A DNA stretch of 64,000 nucleotides, taken from Orientallactaga sibirica. Its lineage: Eukaryota > Chordata > Mammalia > Rodentia > Dipodidae. Of this stretch, positions 1 through 11,561 are shown in pieces. The DNA is taken from the NCBI GenBank assembly GCA_036365145.1, contig JAEOAD010000004.1:54496001-54560000 (forward strand), in the 5' to 3' direction. A program made the translations under genes and the position numbers. The notes under the pieces are model-generated. The model was not told the origin of the DNA and did not search any database. It saw nothing but the letters and a program-made list of their open reading frames with translations. How positions within the stretch are numbered: the first letter of the stretch is position 1; each line of letters starts with the position of its first letter.

Positions 1-131
1 TAATTCTGTATCACACAGTAAAGAAAAATAGAGGATTGCATGCTTTTCAAAGTACATTTAAGATTTTATTGAATATAATGTGTGACTTTCTTAATGTACA
101 AGTAGAAATATAAATTACTCATTAACATTTC

Positions 132-195
132 CATATATATATGTATATATGTATATATGTATATATGTATATATGTATATATGTATATATGTATG

Positions 196-232
<37 letters not shown>
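132..232. repeat. (TATATG)n/(AT)n microsatellite
   Basis: About 100 bp of repeated tatatg-type units pass into a pure AT run. The short open frame rich in Tyr and Ile across it is a by-product of the repeat. Confidence 0.95.
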
Positions 233-234
<2 letters not shown>

Positions 235-325
235 CTGGAATCTTGAGAATGAATCAAAGGTTTAAGATAAATTAAAATAATTAAAGGATTAAATGTATAA
301 AAATGTCAATAAAATCATTAGAAAT

Positions 326-545
326 GGGGCTGAAGAGATAGCTTAGCAGTTAAGCGCTTGCTTGTGAAGCCTAAGGACCCCAGTTCGAGGCTCGATTCCC
401 CAGTAACCCACCTAAGCCAGATGCACAAGGTTGCTTATGCAATGGGAGTTCATTTGCAGTAGCTGGAGGCCCTGGTTTGTGCATTCTCTCTCTCTTTCTG
501 CATCTTTCTCTCTCTGTCACTATCAAATAAATAAATAAATAATTT
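326..545 (+). mobile_element. tRNA-derived SINE (rodent, CT-tailed)
   Basis: The head has the pol III A-box-like block gatagcttagcagttaag and a B-box-like block around position 385. The conserved SINE body (gccagatgcacaagg, gtagctggaggccctgg) follows, then a CT-rich run and an AAATAAATAAAT tail. The B box region carries a short duplication (gttcgag then gctcgatt). I see no clear TSD. It is the same family as the copies near 34.7, 47.1 and 51.9 kb. Confidence 0.9.
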
Positions 546-575
546 AAAAATATTTTAAAAGATCTGTTTTTCAAA

Positions 576-606
576 AAGAAAGAAAGAAAGGAGGAAAGAA
601 AGAAAG

Positions 607-651
<45 letters not shown>
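576..651. repeat. (GAAA)n microsatellite
   Basis: Tetranucleotide run with a few interruptions. It starts about 30 bp beyond the A-rich tail of the SINE at 326-545 and may have grown from that tail. Confidence 0.95.
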
Positions 652-652
<1 letters not shown>

Positions 653-725
653 TTGGCATTAAAAAGTAAGTCATTGTCCAGATGTCAAATGAAGAGACAG
701 TTATGCTATAAGAAATTAGTTGACA

Positions 726-902
726 GCTGGGCATGGTGGCACACACCTTTAAACCCAACATTTGGGAGACTGAGGTAGAAAAATTGTTGTGAGTATGATG
801 CCAGCCTAGACTACCTAGTGAATTCCAGGTCAGCCTGGGCTAGAGCAAGAACCTACCTCAAAAAGAAAAAAAAAAAAAAAAAAAAAAAAAAGAAGAAAGA
901 AA
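726..902 (+). mobile_element. B1 SINE (7SL-derived) with TSD
   Basis: The head is gctgggcatggtggcacaca. The body runs through the ccaggtcagcctgggctaga motif and ends in a long poly(A). The repeated aagaaattagtt at 710-721 and 903-914 is the likely target-site duplication. It is fairly diverged from the younger B1 copies in the window. Confidence 0.9.
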
Positions 903-904
903 AA

Positions 905-1432
905 GAAATTAGTTCATGTATAGCAGCAACAAATGTTCTTGAATGCTGTAAACTGATTTAATAATATATTGATAACATCTGAGATTATTAAAATTATAGC
1001 TTTACCTGGATGCAACAGGGCAGAAAACTTACATTTCTGTGAACTTATAACAGTGTGTAATATTTATGCAGAGGTGTTCATTTCTCTTTGTGAATATATG
1101 CTAATTTCTGAGAGTGGTTTAAATCAAATAAGCTCGCAAAATGAGTGATTACAATTTTATTTCAGCTATTATAAAAGCATAAATGCTACAATAACATATA
1201 ACTGTAAAATATTTAATATTACTTTATATTCAGCATAAAATGTGTGGCATCTCTTAATATCGCAGAAACATTGCATAAAGTAATGAAAAATAATATGGGA
1301 TCTTCTGTAAAATCTATCAAAAGGCTTTTGACCCAGTCCCTAAAAGTGTTTTATGTCATAACACCATTGATGATTTGGTAATTAAAAATAGGGGAGTGAT
1401 GGCTACAAAGTACTTTTCAGTATGCAGCGACT
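905..1432. other. Unassigned AT-rich sequence
   Basis: No gene, clear repeat or RNA signature. AT-rich with short A and T runs. Confidence 0.6.
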
Positions 1433-1887
1433 ATTTTTTTTTTTTTTTTTGCATCTGTGTGTATATGGATGGTATGAATGGTGTGGTGTATGTCTACGCA
1501 CAAGGTATGCAGCTATGTGTGTGCATGAATGCAGAGGCCAGGGGAAGCCAGACATCTTCCTCTATCACTGGTTCATGTTGTTTCCTTGACAGGACATCTC
1601 TCACTGTACCTGGAGCTGTTGTTTTGGGTCAGACTGGCTCACCACCTATTCCCAGTTATGCTCCTGTCTCCATAGCCCATAGGATTAAGGAAGCAGGCAT
1701 CCATAGTACCCCATAGGATTGAGGAAGCAGGTATCTATGGTGCCCCATAGGATTGGGGGTGCAGGCATATGGTGCTACATAGGATTGGGGATAGAGGCAT
1801 CCATGGCCATACCTAGTGTTTACACGGACGCTGAGGATTGAACTCAGACAGCAAGTACTCTTGCCCACTGAGCCATTTTCCCAGCCC
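1433..1887 (-). mobile_element. B4-type composite SINE carrying a minisatellite
   Basis: Read on the minus strand it begins with a tRNA-like head (rc of cactgagccattttcccagc) and continues into a B1-like body. It ends with a GT/CA-rich section and an A tail, which appears as poly(T) at 1433-1450. This order matches rodent B4. The middle is swollen by the 34-bp tandem array at 1677-1810. The open frames across it are not coding. Confidence 0.75.
1677..1810. repeat. 34-bp minisatellite, 4 copies
   Basis: Units begin near 1677, 1711, 1745 and 1777 and are 34, 34, 32 and 34 bp long. Each carries the core cataggatt followed by a purine-rich stretch, gcaggcat or a variant, and ccatrgt. The units differ by point changes, so the array is not brand new. 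It lies wholly inside the B4-type SINE. Confidence 0.85.
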
Positions 1888-2627
1888 AGTATGCAATAAC
1901 TTAAGAATCGACCTAAATCATTCAATAGTGCAACTGTTACATTTGTTTAAATGTATGTAAAATTCATGCTCTAGATACTTAGAGATACCACTATAATTTT
2001 AGTATATTGTTTTTCTTAAATACTGGCAGCAACTTTTGTAATTCTTAAACAATTTTAGGCTTTATTCATGAGTGTGGACTTCTATAGTTTGCAGCACATG
2101 CAATATCCTTCAAATAAGTTACAGATAATTAAAGGAAATTTTCTTGCGTTTGATATTTGTTGCAAAGACAATTTTGTTGCAATATACTTGCCATAATCTT
2201 ATATCCTAACTTTTAAACAAAGCAAAAACTAGATGATAACTTCCACATTAACCTCAGAGGTTACAAGTAAAGTAATTATTCAAAACCTCAATAGCACTCT
2301 TTTCTACTTGAAACACTTTAATTTGTTTAGTGTGGGTTCCAACAGCCTCTCCATTACTGTGGTGAATAGTATCTGTATTATTAACAATATTCAAAGTATG
2401 CAAGGAGTACAGAAAGGGAGTAGAAAAGAAAATAATTGCAGGTAAATAAATGGGAAAGCTGAGGGCTAACCAGGAATGTTCAGACTTAGAGGTAGTAAAA
2501 GTTTCTGAGAACAAGGTCACTAACAAACTCAGACTTTGATCTCACAACTTACCTACTTAATTCAATACAAGGTGGTCAGTTAAGATGCTTTCATATCTTG
2601 GCCATTATGACTAATTAACAACTAAGA
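1888..2627. other. Unassigned AT-rich sequence
   Basis: No recognisable gene or repeat. The short open frames on both strands have no signal of coding. Confidence 0.55.
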
Positions 2628-4350
2628 TAGGCCTACAGATATTTCTTCAACATTCTGATTTCAGTACATATATTGAAATGTATATGTTTATGTATAATAA
2701 ATACATAAGAAGCAATTACAGACCATAGATAATTTCTTTTTTTGATATTTCCACTTTTAACTGTTTTAGAACACTTTATTATTTCTGTTACCAACAGAGA
2801 CAATACTAATTTTCATTCTGGCCAACATTCTAAAACGGTTCCCTTTAGTTCATGCTTTCACCAACACTGCTCTGTTGTCCCTTTAATAATAGCTATTGCT
2901 GTTCTAACAGGTGTAAGGACTTATTTCAGTGGGGTTTTAATTTGCACTTACTTAATGGTTAGTGATGAGCATGTCTCACATAACCCATAGGCCATCTGTA
3001 TGTGTTATTCTTGGCAATGTGTGTTCAGCTCCATTTACCACTCTTAAATTATGTGCCTTTATTGCTATTGAGTTTGTTGAGTTCCTTATATATTTTGGAT
3101 ATTAATTCTTTATGAGACTATATAATTAGCATGTATTTTCTCCATTATGCAAATTGTCTGTTTTTGCTACTAAACATTTATTTTGTGGAGAAGAAGCTAT
3201 TTAGTTTGATATCATCTTACTGTTTTTATTTTTGCTTTTATTGACCATGTTTTAGAACTCATATGCAAGAAATTGTTCCTCAAACCAATGTGTACCTTTC
3301 CTCTTGAGTTGTATTCTAGATATTTTGTAGCTTCTGGCATTAAATTTAATATTTAATTTATTTTGAGTTGTTTCTTATTGTAGAGATAAGATAAAGACCC
3401 AATTGTATTTTATATGCATATGGCCAATTTCCCAAACTTTTTTAAAATTGAATAAACTGACCTCTATTGTATTTTGTTGGTTCCTTTGTCAAAGTAATTG
3501 TCTGCAGATGAGAAGATTTGTTTCTGGACTTTCCATCTTTTCCCACTGCTCCAGGTGTCTTCTTGTACATCAATAAAATACTGTTTTGATGGAAATAATT
3601 TTGTCAGATATTTTTAAGTCCGGCAGCATGATTTCTGAATTTATGTTTTTGTACAGAATTTGACCATTTGAAGTCTTTACGTTTCATATGAACAAGAGGG
3701 ATTTTTTTTTCCTATCGTGAAAAATAATGAGAAAATTAGACTGCTGTTACATAGAATCTGTAGACTGATTTGGTGATATGAACATTTTAACCAGATTAAT
3801 TCTTCAAATTCATGAATTCAAGACCTTTTTTCATATATTTATATCAACTTCTTTTTTGAACGTTTTAAAGTTTTCAGTATGCAGGTATTTTACCTCAGTT
3901 AATCTTTCCTTCTTTCTTCTTCTTTTTTTTTTTTTTTTTTTTTCATTTCTGCTTAATTTCTCTGGGTAGGGCTTCCATTATACCATTGAATAGAACAGAT
4001 GATGGTTGATAGATTTATGCTGTCCCTATCTTTGAGTAACATTTCCAACTTTTCATCATTGAATATGATATGACTTATGATCTTTATTTTATAGGAGAAC
4101 ATTTTTCAATGTTCCTTTATTGAAAAGTATTGTAGAGAGATGTTGACTCTGTGCATCTGTTGTGAAGATCATATTTTTTGCCTTTCATTCTATTAATATG
4201 ATGAATCACATTTATTTGTTAACATATGCTGGATCATCTCTGCATCCCTAGAGTAATTCCCACCCAAGCTTGGTGAACTATCCTTTAGATATATTGTAAA
4301 TATGGTGGATATGTAGTTGAGAATTTTTATATCTATGTTCATGAGGCACT
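2628..4350 (-). pseudogene. Ancient LINE-1 ORF2 fragment (reverse transcriptase to C-terminus)
   Basis: The minus strand matches the mammalian L1 ORF2 order. The C-terminal coding region lies at about 2740-2990 (ctaacaggtgtaagg, then gtgatgagcatgtctcaca). The middle part is near 3060-3560 (gtttgttgagttcc; gaagaagctatttagtttga; tttgtcaaagtaatt). Part of the reverse transcriptase region is near 4150-4290 (ctggatcatctctgcatccc). It is full of stops and indels, so it encodes nothing. A poly(T) run at 3919-3943 sits where roughly 300 bp of RT-region sequence seems missing. It looks like an old, pre-rodent L1 by divergence. The 5' half, ORF1 and UTRs are not present here. Confidence 0.88.
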
Positions 4351-5667
4351 TGAGACTACACTTTTCTTCTAGTGACAGAGTGTCCTGTGTTCAGGGCTTC
4401 CTATATCTGGATCATAAAATCAATCTGTGGGTACTCCAATTGAAAGTGCTAATTGTAATTGACCATATTCCATTGTCCTTGACCCCACTTCAAAGCCCCT
4501 CTCCTCCAAGAAATCATGCTAGGTTGGAAAAGAAGAAGAATATGAGGAGGAAAGTAGGAAGAGGGGAGGAAGGGAAAGAGAGAATGAACCCTGCTAAAGT
4601 AATTGCATATAGCCAGTGGCTACAGACAGAATATTTCCTATTTATAAAACAGCATGCCAGTGAGGTAAGGTAGAATTTCTTTTAGGATATTGATAGGGAT
4701 GAGTCCCCATCAAATACACAAAGTTTTTACCAAGTTACAAACGTAATTTGGAATTTTGAATTTGGAACAATCCTCTATAATCAGAAGAAAATGATACTTG
4801 ATGAGAGAAAACCTGTTGACCTGTTCACCAATGGCTATGGAAGACTTCTTGTACAAAATGAAACCACTAATGCCATAATCCTCAATTCTTTATACATTGA
4901 TTAAACAGCCTCATGTAAGACTGGAAAGTTAATATTGTAATTAACATGCAAAACAATTGAATGAAAATGGCAATATTTGAGTGTTTATCTTGGGATCTTT
5001 AGTCAGTGAATACATGAAAATTTTAAAGATATTTTTCTTGAAGTATTACTTCTTGAGTATGAGACTGAATTTTGACAAGTATTATCAGAAATATAAAAGC
5101 TAGAGAAAACGCCTTTATTTTCATCTAGAAATGAGCTTTGTAAGCTACAAAATGTAAAATAGGAACATGGACCTAATGTAGTTGCTATTAGTATCACTAC
5201 TGTTGATTTGTTCTAAAATTAGGGAAAGAAGGAGATGAGAAATTATATTATCATATATGAGAAGCAGTAACTCTTTTCCTTGTCCAGATTCACAGAATCT
5301 AAAAAGAGCAATACTGAAGATGCATTTCAAGATTTCATCCTTATATAGTATGTCTTTTCTGGAAGCCAAGCAAAGCGGGGGGGGGGACCTGAAAACAAAG
5401 TTATTGGGTCACTGACTTTCCAAGATTAAACTGGGACTGGACTGAAATTGGTGAGGATGGCTGTTGAGCATTTGAAATTCTTTAATATCTCCTCTCTCAA
5501 AGCTTTTTTAAAAATAATATAAAACATTTCAATTCTGTCTGCCTATATTATTGCTCCCTTTATTTGGATGAGAAAAGTCGAATTATTGAATGAATCCAGT
5601 TTATAACTTTCTTTACTTAGTCTAGTCACCAGAAAAAATAATTCTGTCATAGTTGGGCCATGCCTGA
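4351..5667. other. Unassigned sequence with a purine-rich patch
   Basis: No gene found. A GA-rich patch covers 4520-4585 and a run of nine G residues lies at 5378-5386. The open frame at 4317-4673 starts in the L1 remnant and runs through the GA-rich patch, so I do not treat it as coding. Confidence 0.5.
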
Positions 5668-6116
5668 AGCTTATTTTTTTTTAATTTATTTTAACTTTAC
5701 ATTCATGTTGGTACCTCCAGTAGCCTCTTCCCTAACCTCCCCCCTCAGAAGGGACCTTCCTCATTGGGGAATGTGGATCATGCATTATGGGGGTAGCCAC
5801 AGTTATGGGGGAGAGGCAAAGTCTCTGTGCATAATGACCCAACTTGTGGCTCTAACACTCTTTCTGCCCCCTCTTCCGCAAATTTCCCTGAGCCACGTTG
5901 GGATCATTTTAGTTCTACTTCAGTGATGAGATCTTGGGAGCTTCTGTGTCTCTGGATATCTGGCTTAGTAGGAGTTGAATGTTCTCGGTGTTTATCTCCT
6001 TCAGCCTTGTTCTGGTGTTGGGTTCACCAGGAAAGCTGCACTCTTTCCCATTTCCCCTGTTACTCTATGGTTTCAGCTGAAGCCCTGGTGAGGTGCAATA
6101 GGCTGATCCTCCCCTG
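5668..6116 (-). mobile_element. Rodent L1 3' UTR fragment, 5'-truncated
   Basis: Starts with a T-rich stretch (A tail on the minus strand). It shares long blocks with the copies at 27.9 and 44.4 kb, for example gcattatgggggtagcca, cataatgacccaacttg and ctctggatatctg. Truncation at one end with a fixed A-rich tail at the other fits LINE insertion. Assignment to L1 rests on that pattern and on recalled rodent L1 3' ends. Confidence 0.65.
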
Positions 6117-6589
6117 AACCTTATTTTTAAGTGGCCTTTGGAGTAAGAATGTCGTTTACATTTGAAAGGATTATTCAATGATAGAGACCTTTTATGGACC
6201 CTAGATATGTATCTTTCAACCTTTTATCTAGGCATTCATGGTGTAGTGCCTTTAATGTGCAATTTAGCTGGTTACTAGTGAAGTGGATGATATCAATAAG
6301 ATGGGATGCATCTATATGAACATTGAAAGTTGATAAAGGATACAGACATTAATCTACTCATAAAGTCTTACAATATGCTTTAATATAGATAGAGTTGATG
6401 AGATGTCAAAAATGCATCAATATTTTGATATTAAGGAGAAAAAAAATTTCTGTTTATAAACTGGGCCAGCTCAACATAAGTTGACAAAGCAAAGACTTGG
6501 CAGTTAGTCAATAAGCAGGAGTCACAAAATAAATAATTATAGATTCACTTCAACATCATCATAATAGTACATATATACAAATAAAATAG
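6117..6589. other. Unassigned AT-rich sequence
   Basis: No gene or identifiable repeat seen. Confidence 0.5.
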
Positions 6590-7135
6590 TGTTAAATGTT
6601 CCAGAGAATAACCCAAGGCTCTGAGCTCACTATATCTGAGCTCACTGCAGGGAAAGCCTAAGCTTTAGTTGTAGCCAATTTCTGCAGTCTCATCAGGTAC
6701 AGGTGGGACAGCTCACCTAAGTCCAGACACCTGTTCCTTTCCTGTTGCTAAGTCTCTAAGCCTGCCCATTGCCAGTAGCCAAGAGGCCACTTTATCAAAG
6801 CACTCCAGAACTGGAGATGTGGAGTCATATAGAAGCGCTGATTAAACAAGTGTGCTCACTGCTTCTCCTCCCCCACAGGCCTGTAGGGATTATACTTATA
6901 GATTGGACCATGCTGTATTCAGTAGTGTCCTCCCTACTCGACAGCTTCCACCCCTTTCCTTGATGATGCATTTACAATTGTATCAGCTTCCTTGCCTTAA
7001 TATAACTCTAGCACTGATTGCAGATTGTGGGTGAAACCTTTGTCTCTCAGAAGGCTAGGAATAGATCCGGACACTCAGTGCAACTCTGAATTAAGTAACT
7101 TTTGAGGTTGTGTGAGACTTGAATCACCCCAACCT
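6590..7135 (+). mobile_element. Possible ERV LTR
   Basis: Less AT-rich than its flanks. Near 6998 there is a degraded polyadenylation-like block (cttaatataactctagcac). A U5-like stretch follows with gcagattgtgggtgaaacct and ctctcagaaggctaggaata. I cannot place clear TG/CA ends or a TSD, and I see no second copy in the window. It could be another kind of repeat or unique DNA. Confidence 0.35.
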
Positions 7136-7167
7136 AGCACACTATTCTTAACTGTTCCCTTTGCCAG

Positions 7168-7190
7168 TTTTTTTTTTTTTTTTTTTTTTT
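7168..7190. repeat. Poly(T) run
   Basis: Homopolymer of about 23 T with no attached SINE body that I recognise. Confidence 0.9.
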
Positions 7191-7738
7191 AATGGAAAAC
7201 CATGGGACTGCCTGTCCTCAACTTTTCCATCTTAGGCACCTTGTTTGAAGGAAACATTATATACAAGGACTGAAAATGCATGGGTTCTGCTTGAAATTTT
7301 CACCATTATATCAACATTTACAAGTCAGAAAACAAGATTCTCAACAAGTTATTACGATTATGTAGATTACTGATTGCTTTATAGCATTGAACCTAGGGTG
7401 TCATCTGTAAGAAGAAGAATTGCTAATAGAAAGAAGTGATGTGTTGATTTTTAGTTGTAAAAAAGAAATTATGTATAAAGTGGATTAAATTGCAAAAATG
7501 AAAATGAAACTTCTTTACTGCTAAAATATATAAATATATCTAATGATAATTTAATTTTAATTTAAAAATATTCTATTGCGTATACATTAGACTTAAATAC
7601 CTACATAGTGATATGTCAAATCCTGAGACTTAAATCACCTGATGACTCATTGAGAGCTATTTGTTCAGCCGTTTGCCAGAAGCTACATATATATTAATCA
7701 CACAGCTAACAAGATATTTTTTAGTCTTTTTTCACAGT
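7191..7738. other. Unassigned AT-rich sequence
   Basis: No gene or identifiable repeat seen. Confidence 0.5.
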
Positions 7739-7754
7739 TTCTATTGTCCTTTTT

Positions 7755-7907
7755 TTTGGGGGGGGGCGGTTCAAGGTAGGGTCTCACTCTGGCCCAGGCT
7801 GACCTGGAATTAACTATGTAGTCTCAGGGTGGCCTTGAACTCTCCGCGATCCTCCTACCTCTGCCTCCCGAGTGCTGGGATTAAAGGCGTGCGCCACCAC
7901 ACCCGGC
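7755..7907 (-). mobile_element. B1 SINE with 16-bp TSD
   Basis: Full B1 in reverse: a T/G-rich tail, ggtagggtctcactctggcc, then the head as gcgccaccacacccggc. The TSD ttctattgtccttttt occurs at 7739-7754 and 7908-7923. The poly(A) tail is degraded into a G run on the plus strand. Confidence 0.95.
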
Positions 7908-8108
7908 TTCTATTGTCCTTTTTGTGTCTCCCACAATGTGTGTTTAACTTTTAGAAATAGAAACAGAAGTGAATACAGGTTATTGAGTTTTAAAATAAAT
8001 AATCATCGGTCTTTATTTATATATTTGTTATATGCTGATTATACTTCTGTGGACACTGTGAAGGAAGTTCCTTGTTCTAATGAAAGTTTACTCTAATTAG
8101 TGAAAACT

Positions 8109-8213
8109 GAAAAAGAGAAGAAAAGGTAGGGAGAGAAGGAAGGAAAGGTAAGAAGGAGGGAGGAAGGGAAGGGGGGAAAAGTAAGAACAGAAGGGAGGGC
8201 AGGAGGGCAAAAT
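8109..8213. repeat. Purine-rich (GGAA/GGGA) tract
   Basis: About 100 bp are nearly all purine on the plus strand, with irregular GGAA and GGGA units. The minus-strand open frames over it are Ser/Pro/Phe-rich by-products. Confidence 0.85.
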
Positions 8214-8551
8214 ATTAAGTAACATGATATAGGTATGTAATTTAGTGATGTGTAAAGAAATAACCTTGTTGTAGTATTGAACAGGTTTGTCAGGGAAGCT
8301 TTCTCTGAGCACAAGATGGAGAGAGCCATTGAAGAGCTGGGAAATACAGTCAAAATAAAGTCCATCAAACACCAGGCCAGAGGTAGAGTTGTGCATGTTC
8401 TAGGAGGACAAAATGCATTGTAGTTGAAACAATAAATGTTGTAGGGTGAAGTCAAATGGTATATACCCTTATACACAATGATGAGTATAAATTTCAGGAA
8501 GTGATTGGAGGATTTTAATGGCATATCATGATTTACATATTTTAAAATTAG

Positions 8552-8962
8552 TGTAGTGGTTTGAATGTGAATGTATGTCCCTCATGGCTTCAGGTCTTTT
8601 ATGATTAAGGTTAAATTTCTTGCTTAAGTCTCCAGAAGCCTGCTGGAGATGTGTCACTGGGGAGCAGATTTGATTCAGATTCTGATTCCATCCCAAAGGT
8701 GTAGTGAGAGCAGTTTGAGTTCTGGGGTTCCTGCTAGTATTTACTGTTTACTTGCTGCAGTTTTGTTGTTGTTATTGTTGTTGCTGTTGTGTGTTTATAT
8801 TTTTTAATTTCTGCTTAGATGTATAGAAGTAAATAAGCAGCTTTTCCCCCACAATTGATGGAACTTCCTCTGGATCTGTAAGCCTGAAACAAACCCATTT
8901 ATCCATCCATAAACTATGTCTGGTTGGATGTTCATCCCAGTAACATGGAGCTGACTACAACA
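8552..8962 (+). mobile_element. MaLR-type LTR
   Basis: Starts gtagtggtttgaatgtg and ends gctgactacaaca, the shared ends of this LTR family in the window. Internal landmarks are gtcactggggagcag, gatggaacttcctctgg and cctgaaacaaaccc (degraded AATAAA region). A (GTT)n patch near 8763 is a local expansion. No internal sequence follows, so it is a solo LTR. A clear TSD is not visible. Confidence 0.85.
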
Positions 8963-9399
8963 ATTTCTCTTAAAAATGTGTGTGGAAATAGATTATATGA
9001 GTATACATGGGGGCTGTTACAATTACCCAGCATACAGATGGCAGGAGGATAATGAAGAATACAAACAGATGAGTGGCTGAGTGTGTCTTTCAGAGCTACC
9101 ACTATGAAGACCTTCTACTGATACATTGGACAGGATACCTTGTGCTGACAATTTCAGAAACGAAAAACAAATGATTCAGAAGAGTACGTGTTGAACGCTG
9201 GAAAACCAGGGAACTTGCCCTGGAGTGTTTCCTTTTGCTCTTTCTCTGGATCTCCATCACCTGTGACAGGTTGGGTACCTTTCCAGTCCAAGCCAAGCTA
9301 GAACTGACCAATCACCTCCATGATGCCAGTCTCCTCAGATTATTACAAACAGAATGTGAATCTCCATGGATTTTGTTGTTTCTGTCTCTAGATGAACTT

Positions 9400-9405
<6 letters not shown>
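8963..9405. other. Unassigned sequence
   Basis: Contains short open frames only; no gene or repeat recognised. Confidence 0.5.

Positions 9406-9437
<32 letters not shown>
9406..9437. repeat. Poly(A) run
   Basis: About 32 A after aaatt. The preceding sequence is not a SINE I recognise, so its source is unclear. Confidence 0.9.
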
Positions 9438-9441
<4 letters not shown>

Positions 9442-9545
9442 GCTGTAGTTCTTTCCTTTCAATAGCTACTCTACTTCCCAGGACTTTAGGAGGTGTGACT
9501 TCCTTTCCACCTAAGTACCCTGGATAAATGCCTAGTTCAAGATAT

Positions 9546-9885
9546 GGGCTGGGAAGATAGCTATGTTGGCAAAGTGTTTGTCTTGCAACCATAAAGACCT
9601 AAATTCAATCTGAAGAACCCAAGAAAAAAATATTCAGGAATGGTGGCCTGTCCTTGTGGATCTCAGCTTTGGGGAGGCAGAGATATGTGGGATCCCTGGA
9701 CCAGCCAGTCTGCCCTTGGTAAACTCTGTGCCAAAAAAGAACCTGTATGGTGAAAGGCACCTGAGAGGAGTTATACCTGAGTCTGTCCGCTGGCCTCTGT
9801 ACATATGTGCATATGCCCCCACATGCACATACACCTATGCACACACATACACACATGCACAAAATCTAATAAAATAAAGTAAAAT
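9546..9885 (+). mobile_element. B4-type composite SINE
   Basis: The tRNA-like head (gggctgggaagatagctatg) is followed by a B1-like body with tggatctcagctttggggag and ggaccagccagtctgccc. Then come a CA-rich section and an AATAAAATAAAGTAAAA tail. This is the plus-strand counterpart of the copy at 1433-1887, without the minisatellite. Open frames across it on both strands are spurious. Confidence 0.8.
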
Positions 9886-11440
9886 ATTTTTTGTGCTTTA
9901 TCAAGTAAAGTTTGAAACCTCAATTGTGTAATGCTATAACTTCAAAGTCATGTATGAGAACATCTTATTTGTTCTTGATATGACCATTATTCTGAAGCCC
10001 TGATGAGTATCACACACCACATGAGCAATTCCACATACAACTCAATCCTGGGCTTATGGAAGTGCACTTAAACTGCAGAAAAAAATTCAGAAGTTTTTTT
10101 TTTTTTTTTTTTTTTTATTAATTTGTTTTGTTTTGACCATTTCAACACAAAATGAGGCCAGTGGTATGGATCTTTCTCACCACTGCACCAGATACACACT
10201 CCATTGGGGTTGGTTTGTTTTTATACAGGATACCATCAATTTATTGTTTATTTACTCTCCAAATCTTTGTTACATTTCTTCTGCACCACCTTAATAAAGT
10301 AGAAGGAATTGAAGTGGTTAAAACATTTTCAAAGGTGAAATATTTATACCATGTTTAAGAATACAAATTAACTATCAAGACTGTCTAGTGATGAAAATAT
10401 GTTGGACTCAAGGAAGATGAAGGAAAATGACCTGGTATACCTACAGTTACTGATAAGAGAAACTGGACTAGTTGTCCATGGTAATCCATGTGTGGGGTTG
10501 CACCTGCTATTGATCAGATGGAGGGAGAGGTGGAGGTGTGTTTGGCAAGGTCAAATTACAATGACCATTATTGGATAGAATTTAAATATTCCAAAAAAAA
10601 GTGGATTCAAGAAATAATATGGTTTATAAGCCATAAATTGTTACATATGATCATAAATTGTTACATATGTCTCAAATCTGGCAAGTATTCAAGTTTTGTT
10701 TTTGAGATGAATATAGACATAAGATCATAGTAGTAGAAAAATATTCATAGCAAAATATTGATTAGTTGAGCAATTAATAGTAAAAGATTCATAAAAATAT
10801 ATCTGGCTTACATTAAATTTGATAATGAAGCTGATAGAATCTATACTACAAGTTGCAAACTACATGAATAAACCAATAAAATTTATTTTTTTTGGAAAAA
10901 TAAATTCAAATTTGCACTCAATCTGTCCTCTAACTTTTCTTATTGGTATCATGAAGAGAGTACTATGCAAGGTAGGAAGGCTTTAACATATTAAAGCCAT
11001 CAGCATCCATGCCTATTTTCATAGGTTACCTATGTAACACTGCTCTAGTTGTCTACATTCCGAGATTTGTAAATAGCTTACTCTCTAAGTAACTATGGTA
11101 CAAAGAAGGCTCAGATTGGCAATATCACCATTGTTGCTTTTCAGTCATGTGTCTGTCTCTTTTCTAGGCAATGACTACAGATGAAAGGCTATTTACTGGG
11201 GAATGCTTGCTTAGGTATATGCAACATATATATCTATGCTCTGTTAACCAATATTTTTATATATAGTGACTCATCCTGTGTTCATTGGGAACAAATAAAA
11301 ATAGATCAAGCTAAATTAACTTGGTAACTAAGAAATAAAAAGGCAAAGAAAAAGTGGCAATACCATGATAGGAAGCTTTGTTTGTTTTTACTCTGCCACT
11401 ATAAATCACTTAACATAATAGGAGAAAAGTGGCTTATAGT
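9886..11440. other. Unassigned AT-rich sequence with poly(T) and a small direct repeat
   Basis: Holds a poly(T) run at 10094-10116 and an exact 18-bp direct repeat, cataaattgttacatatg, at 10632-10649 and 10652-10669. No gene or known mobile element was recognised. Confidence 0.55.
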
Positions 11441-11444
11441 TTTC

Positions 11445-11561
11445 TCTTCCTTGAGATGGGACCTTGATACATTGCTCATGCTGGTATCAAACTTTCAATC
11501 TCCCTTCTTCAGTCTCTGGAACAGCTGGGGTTATAGCTGTGCATCATCATACCTGGCTTCA
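11445..11561 (-). mobile_element. Old 7SL-derived monomer SINE
   Basis: Reads in reverse as a B1/Alu-like monomer: ttgagatgggaccttgatac, ctggtatcaaactttcaat, cagctggggttatagctgtg, ending in tacctggct. It is much more diverged than the B1 copies, which fits an early 7SL SINE (PB1D- or FLAM-like). Confidence 0.7.

Noticed and set aside
326..400. A possible tRNA gene (A box and B box present)
   Set aside because: It is the head of a SINE with a shared body, CT run and A-rich tail, found many times in the window. The cloverleaf is not intact.
2628..4350. A functional reverse transcriptase gene
   Set aside because: The L1 ORF2 similarity is broken by many stops and indels, part of the RT region is missing, and ORF1 and the 5' part are absent.
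8093..8524. A 143-codon minus-strand open frame
   Set aside because: A third of it is the complement of a GGAA tract, giving Ser/Pro/Phe-rich low-complexity sequence. No domain or homolog recognised.
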